The notes beneath the pieces were generated by a model that did no database searches, had not been told where the DNA came from, and saw only the letters and a program-made list of their open reading frames with translations. From Candidatus Omnitrophota bacterium (lineage in GTDB: Bacteria; Omnitrophota; Gorgyraeia; JAFGHF01), in the NCBI GenBank assembly GCA_024543015.1, contig JAMXCY010000008.1, positions 1 to 16,176 of the forward strand: a stretch of 16,176 bases of DNA, given 5' to 3'. The stretch's first letter is position 1; each line of letters opens with the position of its first letter. The translations under genes were made by a program, and so were the position numbers. Below, one piece after another: positions 1 through 7,641 of this stretch.

Positions 1-2
1 AG

Positions 3-623
3 AATGCCTACATCAGAGTTGTGGTTACCAGGGGCCAGGGCGATTTAGGGCTTGACCCGCGTAAATGCAAGGGCAACGCAACTGTGATTATTATTACGGA
101 TAAAATTGTTTTATATTCGGAGAAACTTTATAAAGAAGGCTTGGAGATTATCACTGTGCCTACAGTGAGAAACCTTCCCGAGGCCTTAAATCCACAGATT
201 AAATCCTTAAATTACTTAAATAATATTTTAGCTAAGATTGAAGCCTACAATTGCGGTTATCAAGAGGCGATTATGCTTGATTCTATGGGCTATGTTGCCG
301 AATGCACCGGCGATAATCTGTTCATCGTCAAGCGGGGAGAGCTTTATACCCCGCCGCAGTGTATGGGCACATTACGGGGGATTACCCGTGATGCAATCTT
401 GGAAATTGCCAGGGAAAAGCGCCTGGGGGCGCATGAGCATGTGCTTACCCGCCACGAGGTCTACATTTCCGATGAGGTATTTTTAACGGGTACCGCAGCT
501 GAGATTATTCCCGTGGTTAAGGTTGATGGCCGGCTTATCGGAACCGGCCGCCCGGGCAAAACGACTCTAATGTTAACAAATGAGTTTCATAAATTAACCA
601 AAACAGAAGGAGTGAGGTATTGA
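3..623 (+). CDS. ilvE: Branched-chain amino acid aminotransferase, 3' part (5' end outside window)
   Basis: PLP-dependent fold-type IV transaminase that interconverts leucine, isoleucine and valine with their 2-oxo acids using glutamate/2-oxoglutarate, in the cytoplasm. The reading frame is open to the left edge (AYIRVVVTRGQGDLGLDP precedes and includes a GTG at 21), so that GTG is internal and the gene is truncated by the window. The catalytic Schiff-base lysine is the AAA codon at 201-203 in the PQIKSLNYLNNILAKIEA block. Further family marks are GYVAECTGDNLF, the LRGITRDAILEIA block and the GTAAEIIPV cofactor-phosphate segment near the end. About 207 residues remain of a usual ~290-310. The stop TGA at 621-623 is followed after only 3 nt by the mcsA start, so the two are probably co-transcribed. 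D-amino acid transaminase and aminodeoxychorismate lyase share the fold, but the residues around the lysine fit IlvE best. Confidence 0.93.
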   Translation, partial: NAYIRVVVTRGQGDLGLDPRKCKGNATVIIITDKIVLYSEKLYKEGLEIITVPTVRNLPEALNPQIKSLNYLNNILAKIEAYNCGYQEAIMLDSMGYVAECTGDNLFIVKRGELYTPPQCMGTLRGITRDAILEIAREKRLGAHEHVLTRHEVYISDEVFLTGTAAEIIPVVKVDGRLIGTGRPGKTTLMLTNEFHKLTKTEGVRY

Positions 624-626
624 CAC

Positions 627-1130
627 ATGCTATGCGATATATGTCATAAGAATGAGGCCAGCGTGCACCTCACTGAGATAATCGACAATCAGATTACCGA
701 ACTGCACCTTTGTGAAGGGTGTGCCCGGCAGAAGGGAACCCAGATGGAGCAGCACTTTGGCCTGGCTGATTTGTTAGCAGGTTTAGCTGATTTGGGCCAA
801 CAATTTGAAACTCCCGGTAAGACCGAAGCCAAATGTACCAATTGTGGCTTAAGTTATCATGACTTTCGTCGCATTGGCCGACTTGGTTGCAGCGAATGCT
901 ACGGCGCCTTTAAAGATAGCTTGGAGATTTTGCTCAAAAGGATTCACGGCTCAACCCAACACTTAGGTCGTATCCCGATTAAAAAACCAGCAACAGTACA
1001 AAAAAAGAGCTCCGAGTTAGACCTGTTGCGTGTTAAACTGCAAAGGGCAATTGAATTGGAAGAATTTGAACAGGCTGCTCGCCTGCGAGATAAAATCAGA
1101 GCCTTGGAAGCAAAGAAGCGTAAGAAATGA
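627..1130 (+). CDS. mcsA: McsA-type zinc protein with UVR motif (activator of protein arginine kinase)
   Basis: 167-residue adaptor of the McsB arginine kinase. It has two four-cysteine zinc sites: C3/C6 with C29/C32 in the first 35 residues, and C70/C73 with C88/C91. A C-terminal UVR (UvrB/UvrC) coiled-coil motif lies at about 131-163 with the core LEEFEQAARLRDKI. This order (zinc, zinc, UVR) and the length match McsA. In Firmicutes McsA activates McsB and helps control CtsR; here no ctsR lies next to it, so a role in activating McsB for ClpC-dependent protein quality control is the natural inference. The ATG at 627 has AGGAG at 608-612 and GAGG at 614-617 upstream, inside the end of ilvE. 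mcsB follows after 15 nt. A plain UvrB/UvrC-motif protein is the only alternative, but the neighbours make McsA very likely. Confidence 0.92.
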   Translation: MLCDICHKNEASVHLTEIIDNQITELHLCEGCARQKGTQMEQHFGLADLLAGLADLGQQFETPGKTEAKCTNCGLSYHDFRRIGRLGCSECYGAFKDSLEILLKRIHGSTQHLGRIPIKKPATVQKKSSELDLLRVKLQRAIELEEFEQAARLRDKIRALEAKKRKK

Positions 1131-1145
1131 ATAACGGGAGCACCA

Positions 1146-2198
1146 ATGAAACTAAATGACTTAACCAATCAAACCTGTGAATGGTTAAAAGGTACCGGCC
1201 CCAATTCCAATATTGTGATTTCCAGCCGGATAAGATTGGCTAGAAATTTAAATCGCATTCCTTTTTCTCACTGGGCGAACAAGAAGCAAAAGGAAGAGGT
1301 GCTCAAGAGGGCCAGGGAGGCGGTTTCATCCAACAATTACACCAAAGGCGCACTTTTCTTACAAATGCAAGAGCTGAATAACCTGGATAAGCAATTCCTG
1401 ATTGAGCGCCATCTTATTTCCAAAGAGCATGCGCTGCAGGCCGACCACAAGGCGGTAGTAATCGGTGAGAGAGAAATCTTAAGTATTATGGTCAACGAAG
1501 AAGACCACTTAAGAACGCAGGTGATGCAATCGGGTTTTAATCTGGATGGGGCCTGGCAAATTATCAATGGAGTAGATACAGGGTTTGGAAAAAAGCTGAG
1601 TTTTGCTTATTCGCAAAACTGGGGCTATTTAACCGCCTGTCCAACAAATACCGGTACGGGACTGCGAGCCTCAGTAATGTTGCATCTGCCGGCTTTAGTA
1701 ATGACCAAGCAGATCAACAAAGTTTTACAGGCAATTACCAAATTGAGCTTAACCGCGCGCGGCTTTTACGGTGAAGGTACCGAGGCCAGCGGAAATTTTT
1801 TTCAGATCTCTAACCAGGTTACCCTGGGCCACTCCGAAGAGGATATCCTCGACAATATTGAGCGGATTATCAAGCAAGTGATCGGGCATGAACAGAATGC
1901 CCGCGGGACGCTCTTTGAGCAGGATAAGGCCCGGATTGAAGACAGTATCTGGCGGGCCTTTGCCATCTTAAAGAATGCCCACATTATTACCAGCAAAGAG
2001 GCCACAGATTTATTTTCCCGGGTGCGCTTGGGTATAGACCTAAGAATACTTAAAGAATTGAGCATTTCAACCATTAACAAGATATTTATCCTGATTCAGC
2101 CGGCACACTTGCAGAAGATTGTCGGCAAGGCCCTTTCGCCTCAGGAGCGGGATATTAAGAGGGCGGAGTTGATTAGAAAAGAGTTAGGCGAAAAATAG
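1146..2198 (+). CDS. mcsB: Protein arginine kinase McsB
   Basis: ATP:guanido-phosphotransferase-fold kinase that phosphorylates arginine residues on client proteins, marking them for ClpCP degradation. At 350 residues it is the usual bacterial McsB length. Visible motifs are the nucleotide-binding arginine region SSRIRLARN (26-34), the catalytic-acid loop NEEDHLR (117-123), the active-site cysteine C165 in LTACPTNTGTGLRAS, and RGFYGEGTEASGNFFQISN (205-223). The C-terminal QERDIKRAE keeps adjacent R335 and D336, the position of the allosteric phosphoarginine pocket known from Firmicutes McsB, so the feedback site appears intact. GGGAG at 1136-1140 stands 5 nt before the ATG. clpC starts 8 nt downstream. 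The lack of the N-terminal domain of creatine/arginine kinases excludes a metabolic phosphagen kinase. Confidence 0.96.
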   Translation: MKLNDLTNQTCEWLKGTGPNSNIVISSRIRLARNLNRIPFSHWANKKQKEEVLKRAREAVSSNNYTKGALFLQMQELNNLDKQFLIERHLISKEHALQADHKAVVIGEREILSIMVNEEDHLRTQVMQSGFNLDGAWQIINGVDTGFGKKLSFAYSQNWGYLTACPTNTGTGLRASVMLHLPALVMTKQINKVLQAITKLSLTARGFYGEGTEASGNFFQISNQVTLGHSEEDILDNIERIIKQVIGHEQNARGTLFEQDKARIEDSIWRAFAILKNAHIITSKEATDLFSRVRLGIDLRILKELSISTINKIFILIQPAHLQKIVGKALSPQERDIKRAELIRKELGEK

Positions 2199-2206
2199 GA
2201 GAAAAA

Positions 2207-4639
2207 ATGTTTAACAGGTTTACAGAACGGGCAAGAAAGGTAATTATTTTGGCCAAAGAAGAGGCCAAACGCTTTAACCACGATTACATTGGCACAGAAC
2301 ACATCCTCTTAGGGCTAATCCGTGAAGGCGAAGGTGTAGCCAGCGCTGTGTTGCAAAATATGGGTTTGGGCTTGGATAAGATACGCTTAGAGATTGAGAA
2401 ACTGGTCCAACCCGGTCCGGCTACGGTTATTTCCGGAGATATCCCTTTTACCCCTCGAGCCAAAAGAGTAATTGAATTGTCGATGGAAGAAGCCAGGAGT
2501 CTCGGACATAATTACATCGGCACAGAGCACTTACTACTGGGTCTGTTGCGCGAAGGCGAAGGTGTGGCGGCCCAGGTGCTTACCGGCTTAGGCTTAGACT
2601 TAAATAAGCTCAGAGGCGAGATAATGGAGTTGTTGGGCCAGGGAATACCCGGCCCAACCCAGGCTGGAACAGCTGCTGCCGAAGCCAAGGCTAAAAGTAA
2701 GACCCCGGCCCTAGATACCTTTGGACGCGATTTAACAACCCTGGCCAAAGAAGGCAAGCTTGATCCGGTGGTTGGACGCAAGAATGAAATTGAACGAGTA
2801 ATCCAAATTTTAAGCCGACGCACCAAGAACAACCCCGTACTTTTAGGTGAGGCCGGCGTAGGTAAAACAGCTATCGTGGAGGGACTAGCTCAGCAGATTG
2901 TGGATGGCAATATTCCTGAGTTGCTGAGAGAAAAGCGCATTGTGATTATCGATTTAGCCTTAATGGTAGCCGGAACCAAATACCGTGGGCAGTTTGAAGA
3001 GCGCATCAAGGCGGTAATGGATGAGATAAAAAAGTCGGAAAACATTGTTATGTTTATCGACGAATTGCATACCCTGGTGGGTGCCGGTGGAGCCGAGGGG
3101 GCAATCGATGCCTCCAATATCTTAAAGCCCGCTCTCTCCCGCGGAGAAGCTCAGTGTATTGGGGCGACTACCCTGGATGAATATCGCAAGTATATTGAGA
3201 AGGATGCTGCTTTAGAGCGCAGATTTCAAACCATTATGGTTGAACCTCCGACGGTAAAAGAGACAATTGAGATCCTAAAAGGTTTAAGAGACAAATACGA
3301 AGCCCACCATAAGACCAAGTTTACTGACGAGGCCTTAGAAGAAGCAGCCAAGCTCTCCGATAGATACATCACCGGACGCTATCTTCCCGATAAGGCCGTG
3401 GATTTAATTGATGAGGCTGGAGCCAGGGCCCGGCTTTCGGCACTGACGGCCCCTCCCGATTTAAAGGAAAAGGAAAAGAAAATAGAGCAGATTAGAAAAG
3501 AAAAAGAAGCAGCGATTAAGAGCCAGGATTTTGAAAAGGCAGCCCATTTTAGGGATCAGGAAAGGGAAGCCAAAGCCGAGCTGACTAAGATGCGCGATAG
3601 CTGGAAAAAGAAAAAGGTGGAAGCTGCTCCGACGGTAACCGGAGATGAGATAGCCTATATTGTCTCTAAATGGACAGGCGTGCCTGTTGCAAAACTAGAA
3701 GAGAAAGAATCCGAGAAGCTGTTGAAGATGGAGGAGGAGTTACATAAAAGAGTAGTGGGTCAGGATGAAGCTATTGGCACTATTGCTCGCGCAGTTAGGC
3801 GCTCCCGGGCTGGCATTAAAGACCCGCGCAGGCCGATCGGCTCTTTTATATTTTTAGGGCCTACCGGAGTGGGTAAGACGCTCCTGGCGCGCGCCTTGGC
3901 TGAGTTTATGTTTGGTGATGAAGAGGCCTTGATCCAGCTGGATATGTCCGAATACATGGAGAAATTCAATGTCTCCCGTTTAGTCGGGGCTCCTCCGGGT
4001 TATGTGGGTTATGAAGAAGGAGGACAACTTACCGAGAAGGTCAGGCGCCGGCCCTATTCAGTGGTTTTGCTCGACGAAATTGAAAAGGCCCACCCGGCTG
4101 TATTCAATATTTTGCTGCAGGTCTTAGAAGACGGCCGGCTCACGGACAGCTTTGGCCGCAAGGTAGATTTCCGCAACGTTATTTTAATTATGACCTCAAA
4201 TATCGGTGCGGAACTGCTCAGGAAACAAGGCTCACTTGGGTTCAAATCGCAGAAAGAAGATGTTACTTTTGAGGAGATGAAGAAAAAACTCTTAGAGGAG
4301 GTCCGAAGGACTTTTAATCCTGAATTTTTAAACCGCATCGACGATATAACTGTTTTCCACCCTTTAAGTAAAAAGGACCTCTATAATATAGTAGAGATTG
4401 AAGTGGGCGAGGTGCAGAAGAGATTAGCCGAGCAGGATATTTCTCTTGAGCTAACTAAAGAAGCGAAAGAATTCTTAATCGAGAAAGGATTTAATCCCCT
4501 CTTTGGCGCCCGTCCTCTGAGGCGGACTATCCAGAGATATTTAGAAGACCCTCTTTCCGAAGAGATAATCAGCAAAAGATCTAAGAAGCTAAAGAAGGTT
4601 AAGGTGGAGCTAAAGAAAGATGAGTTGGTTTTCCAATAA
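2207..4639 (+). CDS. clpC: AAA+ unfoldase ClpC, ATP-binding subunit of the Clp protease
   Basis: 810-residue Hsp100 unfoldase that recognises (phosphoarginine-marked) clients and feeds them to ClpP. The N domain is two Clp_N repeats at about 3-66 and 82-145, and the duplication is still visible in DNA (2279-2341 against 2507-2569). The first AAA module has Walker A GEAGVGKT (214-221) and Walker B VMFIDE (281-286). A short middle domain carries a UVR motif (about 424-458, SQDFEKAAHFRD with F442 at the position used for resting-state assembly and McsA/MecA-type contacts). The second AAA module has GPTGVGKT (551-558) and VVLLDE (619-624). LGF at 677-679 sits where the ClpP-docking loop lies, and the short middle domain excludes ClpB. 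No clpP is in the window. Weak leader GGAGAAAAA precedes the ATG. The last 20 nt overlap the next gene. Confidence 0.97.
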   Translation: MFNRFTERARKVIILAKEEAKRFNHDYIGTEHILLGLIREGEGVASAVLQNMGLGLDKIRLEIEKLVQPGPATVISGDIPFTPRAKRVIELSMEEARSLGHNYIGTEHLLLGLLREGEGVAAQVLTGLGLDLNKLRGEIMELLGQGIPGPTQAGTAAAEAKAKSKTPALDTFGRDLTTLAKEGKLDPVVGRKNEIERVIQILSRRTKNNPVLLGEAGVGKTAIVEGLAQQIVDGNIPELLREKRIVIIDLALMVAGTKYRGQFEERIKAVMDEIKKSENIVMFIDELHTLVGAGGAEGAIDASNILKPALSRGEAQCIGATTLDEYRKYIEKDAALERRFQTIMVEPPTVKETIEILKGLRDKYEAHHKTKFTDEALEEAAKLSDRYITGRYLPDKAVDLIDEAGARARLSALTAPPDLKEKEKKIEQIRKEKEAAIKSQDFEKAAHFRDQEREAKAELTKMRDSWKKKKVEAAPTVTGDEIAYIVSKWTGVPVAKLEEKESEKLLKMEEELHKRVVGQDEAIGTIARAVRRSRAGIKDPRRPIGSFIFLGPTGVGKTLLARALAEFMFGDEEALIQLDMSEYMEKFNVSRLVGAPPGYVGYEEGGQLTEKVRRRPYSVVLLDEIEKAHPAVFNILLQVLEDGRLTDSFGRKVDFRNVILIMTSNIGAELLRKQGSLGFKSQKEDVTFEEMKKKLLEEVRRTFNPEFLNRIDDITVFHPLSKKDLYNIVEIEVGEVQKRLAEQDISLELTKEAKEFLIEKGFNPLFGARPLRRTIQRYLEDPLSEEIISKRSKKLKKVKVELKKDELVFQ

Positions 4640-6104
4640 AAGGCGAGGAAAGTTCTTTATTTTTCTGCTCTTGGTATTTGTCTTGGCAGCTTGCTTTTAT
4701 CTGCGCAGAGAAATATTCTTTCAGCAGGCTAAAAAACTAATCGAGCAAAATATAGAAAATAATTTTCCTTGCCGCATTTCGATCGGAACGGTTAGCCCCA
4801 GCGTCATTTATGGATTGGTGTTAGAAGATTTAGAAATTAGTTTTCCGCAAGCCCTGGGCCTTAGTTTAAATATTAAGGCTGAACAGGTCTTTGTCGACTA
4901 CAACTTCTGGAAATTGTTATCTTTTAGCCCTAAGGGCATTAAGAGTTTAAGGTTGGTTTTACCGACAATCAATCTATCCTATCTTCAAGAACAAGAGGCA
5001 GTTTTTACTTTAGGGTCAGTCTCAGAGATGCTGAAGCCGAAGTTTGCGCTTAAGGATTTTGCATTTTTCTTAGAGGAGGGAGAGATTTCTTTAGCCGGTG
5101 CTCAACCATTGATCAAGAACCTACGGGGCGAGTTATTCTTAAATCAAGAAGGCATATATTTGCGCGATGCCAGTGCTAGTTTTAAGAACAGTAGAGGTAA
5201 GTCTATGACGATCTCCGGCGCCTTTTCCGAGGAAGGTCTCTCTTTAACTACAAATATTGAACATTTAAAAGTGGGCAACTTCGATATTTTAACTAATCTT
5301 GTCTTAACTCTCAATAAGACAGTTGAGATTCAAGATGGATCCACAAAGATTATCGGTAGTTTAAAAACATACGGCTCTGTGCTCAATAAACAGCCTTTTC
5401 CGGAGCTTAACTCTTCTTTTGAAATTAGAGGTTCGAACTTGCGTATCCTCACTTTTAGTTTAGGCGACACTTACGATCTGCGGGGCATAATAAGCTTGGT
5501 ACCTCCCTTTGATGCAGATTTATCTTTGAATTTCTACCAGGCAGCTCCGGGGGAGTTTATCGGGCAGTTTAATCATTCAGAAAAACCTGTCTTTTCAGGC
5601 TTGGTCAATGGTTTAATTAAAGTTACCGGCCCCCTAGCTCAGGCCCGCGTAGAAGGTTATCTTGAAGTAAAAGACGGCAATATCGGCAAGTTAGGTTTTG
5701 TCAGCGCAAATATTAATATCAAGGGGCGCTATCCTAAGATTTTGATACTTAGCTCACGCATTTTTCGCGAGGAAGACTCATTTTTAATGGAGGGCGAAAT
5801 AGACCTGGCTAATTTAGCTGACCAGAGTTCTATGGAGTTAAGATTTATGGCTGATAAAGGAATCCTCTGGCAGGGTTGGGACATAACTCGTAAGCGCGAG
5901 AATCAAGTACATATGTCTAAAAGCATTGCCGATGACGTAAAAGTTACCTTTGATGCCTTTATGGATGAGGAGAGCGCTGCCTTCAGTAGCAGTGAGGCAA
6001 ATGAATTAGGCTTGGAATACCGGGTTTTCGGAGATAAGCTGATCAAACTTCGCCTGAAAAAGGATGAAGGTATTCTGGGCCTTGAACGCAGGGTTAAATT
6101 CTAA
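4620..6104 (+). CDS. AsmA/TamB-like membrane-anchored protein, candidate lipid-transfer bridge
   Basis: 494 residues. A short basic start (KRRG) is followed by one hydrophobic segment at about 11-28, then a long region rich in alternating beta-strand patterns with no obvious enzyme motif. Segments such as the one around 50-75 (RISIGTVSPSVIYGLVLEDL) and 327-356 (GLIKVTGPLAQARVEGYLEV, then KDGNIG) are typical of AsmA/TamB/DUF748-type proteins, which form beta-groove bridges for phospholipids in the periplasm. The C terminus (about 461-494) is amphipathic beta-like and ends in phenylalanine, recalling TamB C termini. ATG at 4620 lies inside clpC (20-nt overlap), with GGAG at 4606-4609; later starts would remove the membrane anchor. 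It stands directly before mlaE, 2 nt apart, so a role with the Mla transporter is inferred. The family call is from pattern, not from a catalytic signature. Confidence 0.7.
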   Translation: MSWFSNKRRGKFFIFLLLVFVLAACFYLRREIFFQQAKKLIEQNIENNFPCRISIGTVSPSVIYGLVLEDLEISFPQALGLSLNIKAEQVFVDYNFWKLLSFSPKGIKSLRLVLPTINLSYLQEQEAVFTLGSVSEMLKPKFALKDFAFFLEEGEISLAGAQPLIKNLRGELFLNQEGIYLRDASASFKNSRGKSMTISGAFSEEGLSLTTNIEHLKVGNFDILTNLVLTLNKTVEIQDGSTKIIGSLKTYGSVLNKQPFPELNSSFEIRGSNLRILTFSLGDTYDLRGIISLVPPFDADLSLNFYQAAPGEFIGQFNHSEKPVFSGLVNGLIKVTGPLAQARVEGYLEVKDGNIGKLGFVSANINIKGRYPKILILSSRIFREEDSFLMEGEIDLANLADQSSMELRFMADKGILWQGWDITRKRENQVHMSKSIADDVKVTFDAFMDEESAAFSSSEANELGLEYRVFGDKLIKLRLKKDEGILGLERRVKF

Positions 6105-6106
6105 GC

Positions 6107-6883
6107 ATGCAAGATTTCTTAAATAGGTTGGGGAAGAAGTTCTTGAGTTTCCTTTATTATGCCGGAGGAATTGGTTCTCTGGCCGCACAGGCGATATTCT
6201 GGCTATTTGTGCCTCCCCTAAAACGCAAACAGACATTTGGCCAGATGGTTGAAATCGGCATTAATAGCTTGTTTATAGTATCCCTTTGCTCTTTATTCAC
6301 GGGGATAGTCTTAGTTTTACAAAGTGCCTATCAATTGCAGAAGCTGGGGGCCAAAGAATTCATCGCCCCTTTGGTGGCTCTTTCTATGTGTCGGGAACTG
6401 GGCCCTGTTTTTACCGCCCTGATCATAGCCGGAAGAGCAGGCGCTTCTATTAGCGCGGAACTGGGGACAATGAAGGTTACCGAACAAATTGATGCCCTTC
6501 AGACCATGGCGACTAATCCCATTAAGTATTTGGTTTGCCCCAGACTTTTGGCCATGGTCACAATGCTTCCGTTGTTGACCATTTACGCTAGTTTTATCGG
6601 TATCTTCGGCGGCTATATGGTGGCGGTCTGGAAATTAGGCGTGGGCTCCAGCATATATATACGCTCAACCATTGATGCCCTGACGTTAAAGGATGTATTT
6701 AGCGGCCTGTTTAAATCGGTCGTCTTCGCCCTAGTTATTTGCACTGTCTCTTGCTATCAGGGCTTAAGCGCCCGGGGCGGGGCCGAAGGCGTGGGCAAGG
6801 CCACAACCTTAGCGGTGGTTAGTTCTTTTATCTTGATTCTCGCCTCCGATGCCTTATTTACCGCTTTTTTCTACTTTATATAA
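6107..6883 (+). CDS. mlaE: MlaE-type phospholipid ABC transporter permease
   Basis: 258-residue inner-membrane permease of the MlaE/YrbE family, which moves phospholipids between the inner membrane and an MCE-protein channel. The family signature runs through about 95-130: CRELGPVFTALIIAGR followed by AGASISAELGTMKVTEQIDA. An interfacial helix is predicted at about 10-35, then five or so hydrophobic segments (about 53-72, 85-110, 140-170, 200-215, 235-256). The length is normal. It begins 2 nt after the AsmA-like gene and ends 3 nt before the ATPase gene, so translation is probably coupled. The plant TGD1 and mycobacterial YrbE proteins share the fold, but the three-gene order permease-ATPase-MCE marks this as bacterial Mla-type. 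Confidence 0.95.
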   Translation: MQDFLNRLGKKFLSFLYYAGGIGSLAAQAIFWLFVPPLKRKQTFGQMVEIGINSLFIVSLCSLFTGIVLVLQSAYQLQKLGAKEFIAPLVALSMCRELGPVFTALIIAGRAGASISAELGTMKVTEQIDALQTMATNPIKYLVCPRLLAMVTMLPLLTIYASFIGIFGGYMVAVWKLGVGSSIYIRSTIDALTLKDVFSGLFKSVVFALVICTVSCYQGLSARGGAEGVGKATTLAVVSSFILILASDALFTAFFYFI

Positions 6884-6886
6884 AAA

Positions 6887-7630
6887 ATGATTGAAATCAT
6901 TAATCTATGCAAATCATTCAATAACCATCAGGTACTGAAAAACCTGAATTTGACCATTGAAAAAGGTCACACGCAGGTGATTATCGGCCGTTCCGGTTGC
7001 GGCAAGAGCGTTCTGCTTAAACATATCGTCGGCCTGTTAAGGCCGGACTCCGGCCAGGTATTTGTGGATAATCAGGATATAGGCCGGCTCAGGGAAAAAG
7101 AGGTTAACCGTTTGCGTTTGAAGATTGGCATGCTTTTTCAGGGTGCAGCCTTGTTTGACTCTCTGAATGTAGGAGGAAATGTAGGTTTTATCTTGCGCGA
7201 ACACTCTGATTTAGATGAGATAACTATTGCCAAAAGAGTTAAAGAAAGTCTGCAATTGGTGGGGTTGCGGGGTATTGAGGAGCTCACCTCCTCGGAATTG
7301 AGCGGGGGCATGAAAAAAAGAGTTGGCCTGGCGCGGGCAATCTGTGCCCGCCCGGATATTATTCTTTATGATGAACCCACAACCGGTATTGACCCGATTA
7401 TGGCCGACGCAATTAATACCTTAATCCGTCAGCTTCACGATAAGCTGGAAGTTACTTCTATTGCCGTAACCCACGATATGGTTAGTGCCTATAGGATTGC
7501 CGATAGGATTTCTATGCTCTACGATGGCCGAATTATAGAAAGTGATAACGTTGAAAACATAAAAAATACTAAAGACCCGGTGGTGCAGCAATTTATTACA
7601 GGTGCAGCACACGGACCGATTACCGATTAA
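6887..7630 (+). CDS. mlaF: MlaF-type phospholipid ABC transporter ATPase
   Basis: 247-residue ABC ATPase energising MlaE. It carries Walker A GRSGCGKS (34-41), the Q-loop glutamine Q85 in MLFQGAALFDS, signature LSGGM (138-142), Walker B IILYDE (158-163) with the TTGIDP D-loop, and switch histidine H196 in VTHDM. FQGAALFDSL and LSGGMKKRVGLARAI are typical of the MlaF/Ttg2A subfamily. The start ATG follows the mlaE stop by 3 nt with no convincing Shine-Dalgarno sequence (the upstream region is A/T-rich), which fits translational coupling to mlaE. No STAS-domain partner (MlaB) gene is adjacent. Confidence 0.95.
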   Translation: MIEIINLCKSFNNHQVLKNLNLTIEKGHTQVIIGRSGCGKSVLLKHIVGLLRPDSGQVFVDNQDIGRLREKEVNRLRLKIGMLFQGAALFDSLNVGGNVGFILREHSDLDEITIAKRVKESLQLVGLRGIEELTSSELSGGMKKRVGLARAICARPDIILYDEPTTGIDPIMADAINTLIRQLHDKLEVTSIAVTHDMVSAYRIADRISMLYDGRIIESDNVENIKNTKDPVVQQFITGAAHGPITD

Positions 7631-7641
7631 AGGAGGGCATT

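Noticed and set aside
2279..2569. Near-repeat DNA at 2279-2341 and 2507-2569
   Set aside because: It is explained by the duplicated Clp_N repeats of ClpC and is not a separate element.
2512..2832. 106-codon minus-strand open frame inside clpC
   Set aside because: It is antisense to the conserved second Clp_N repeat and first AAA module; low-complexity translation, no sign of a gene.
6650..6665. AT-alternating palindrome AGCATATATATACGCT resembling a -10 or operator
   Set aside because: It lies within the mlaE coding sequence in a conserved frame (SIYIRS), with no suitably spaced -35 and no gene start nearby.
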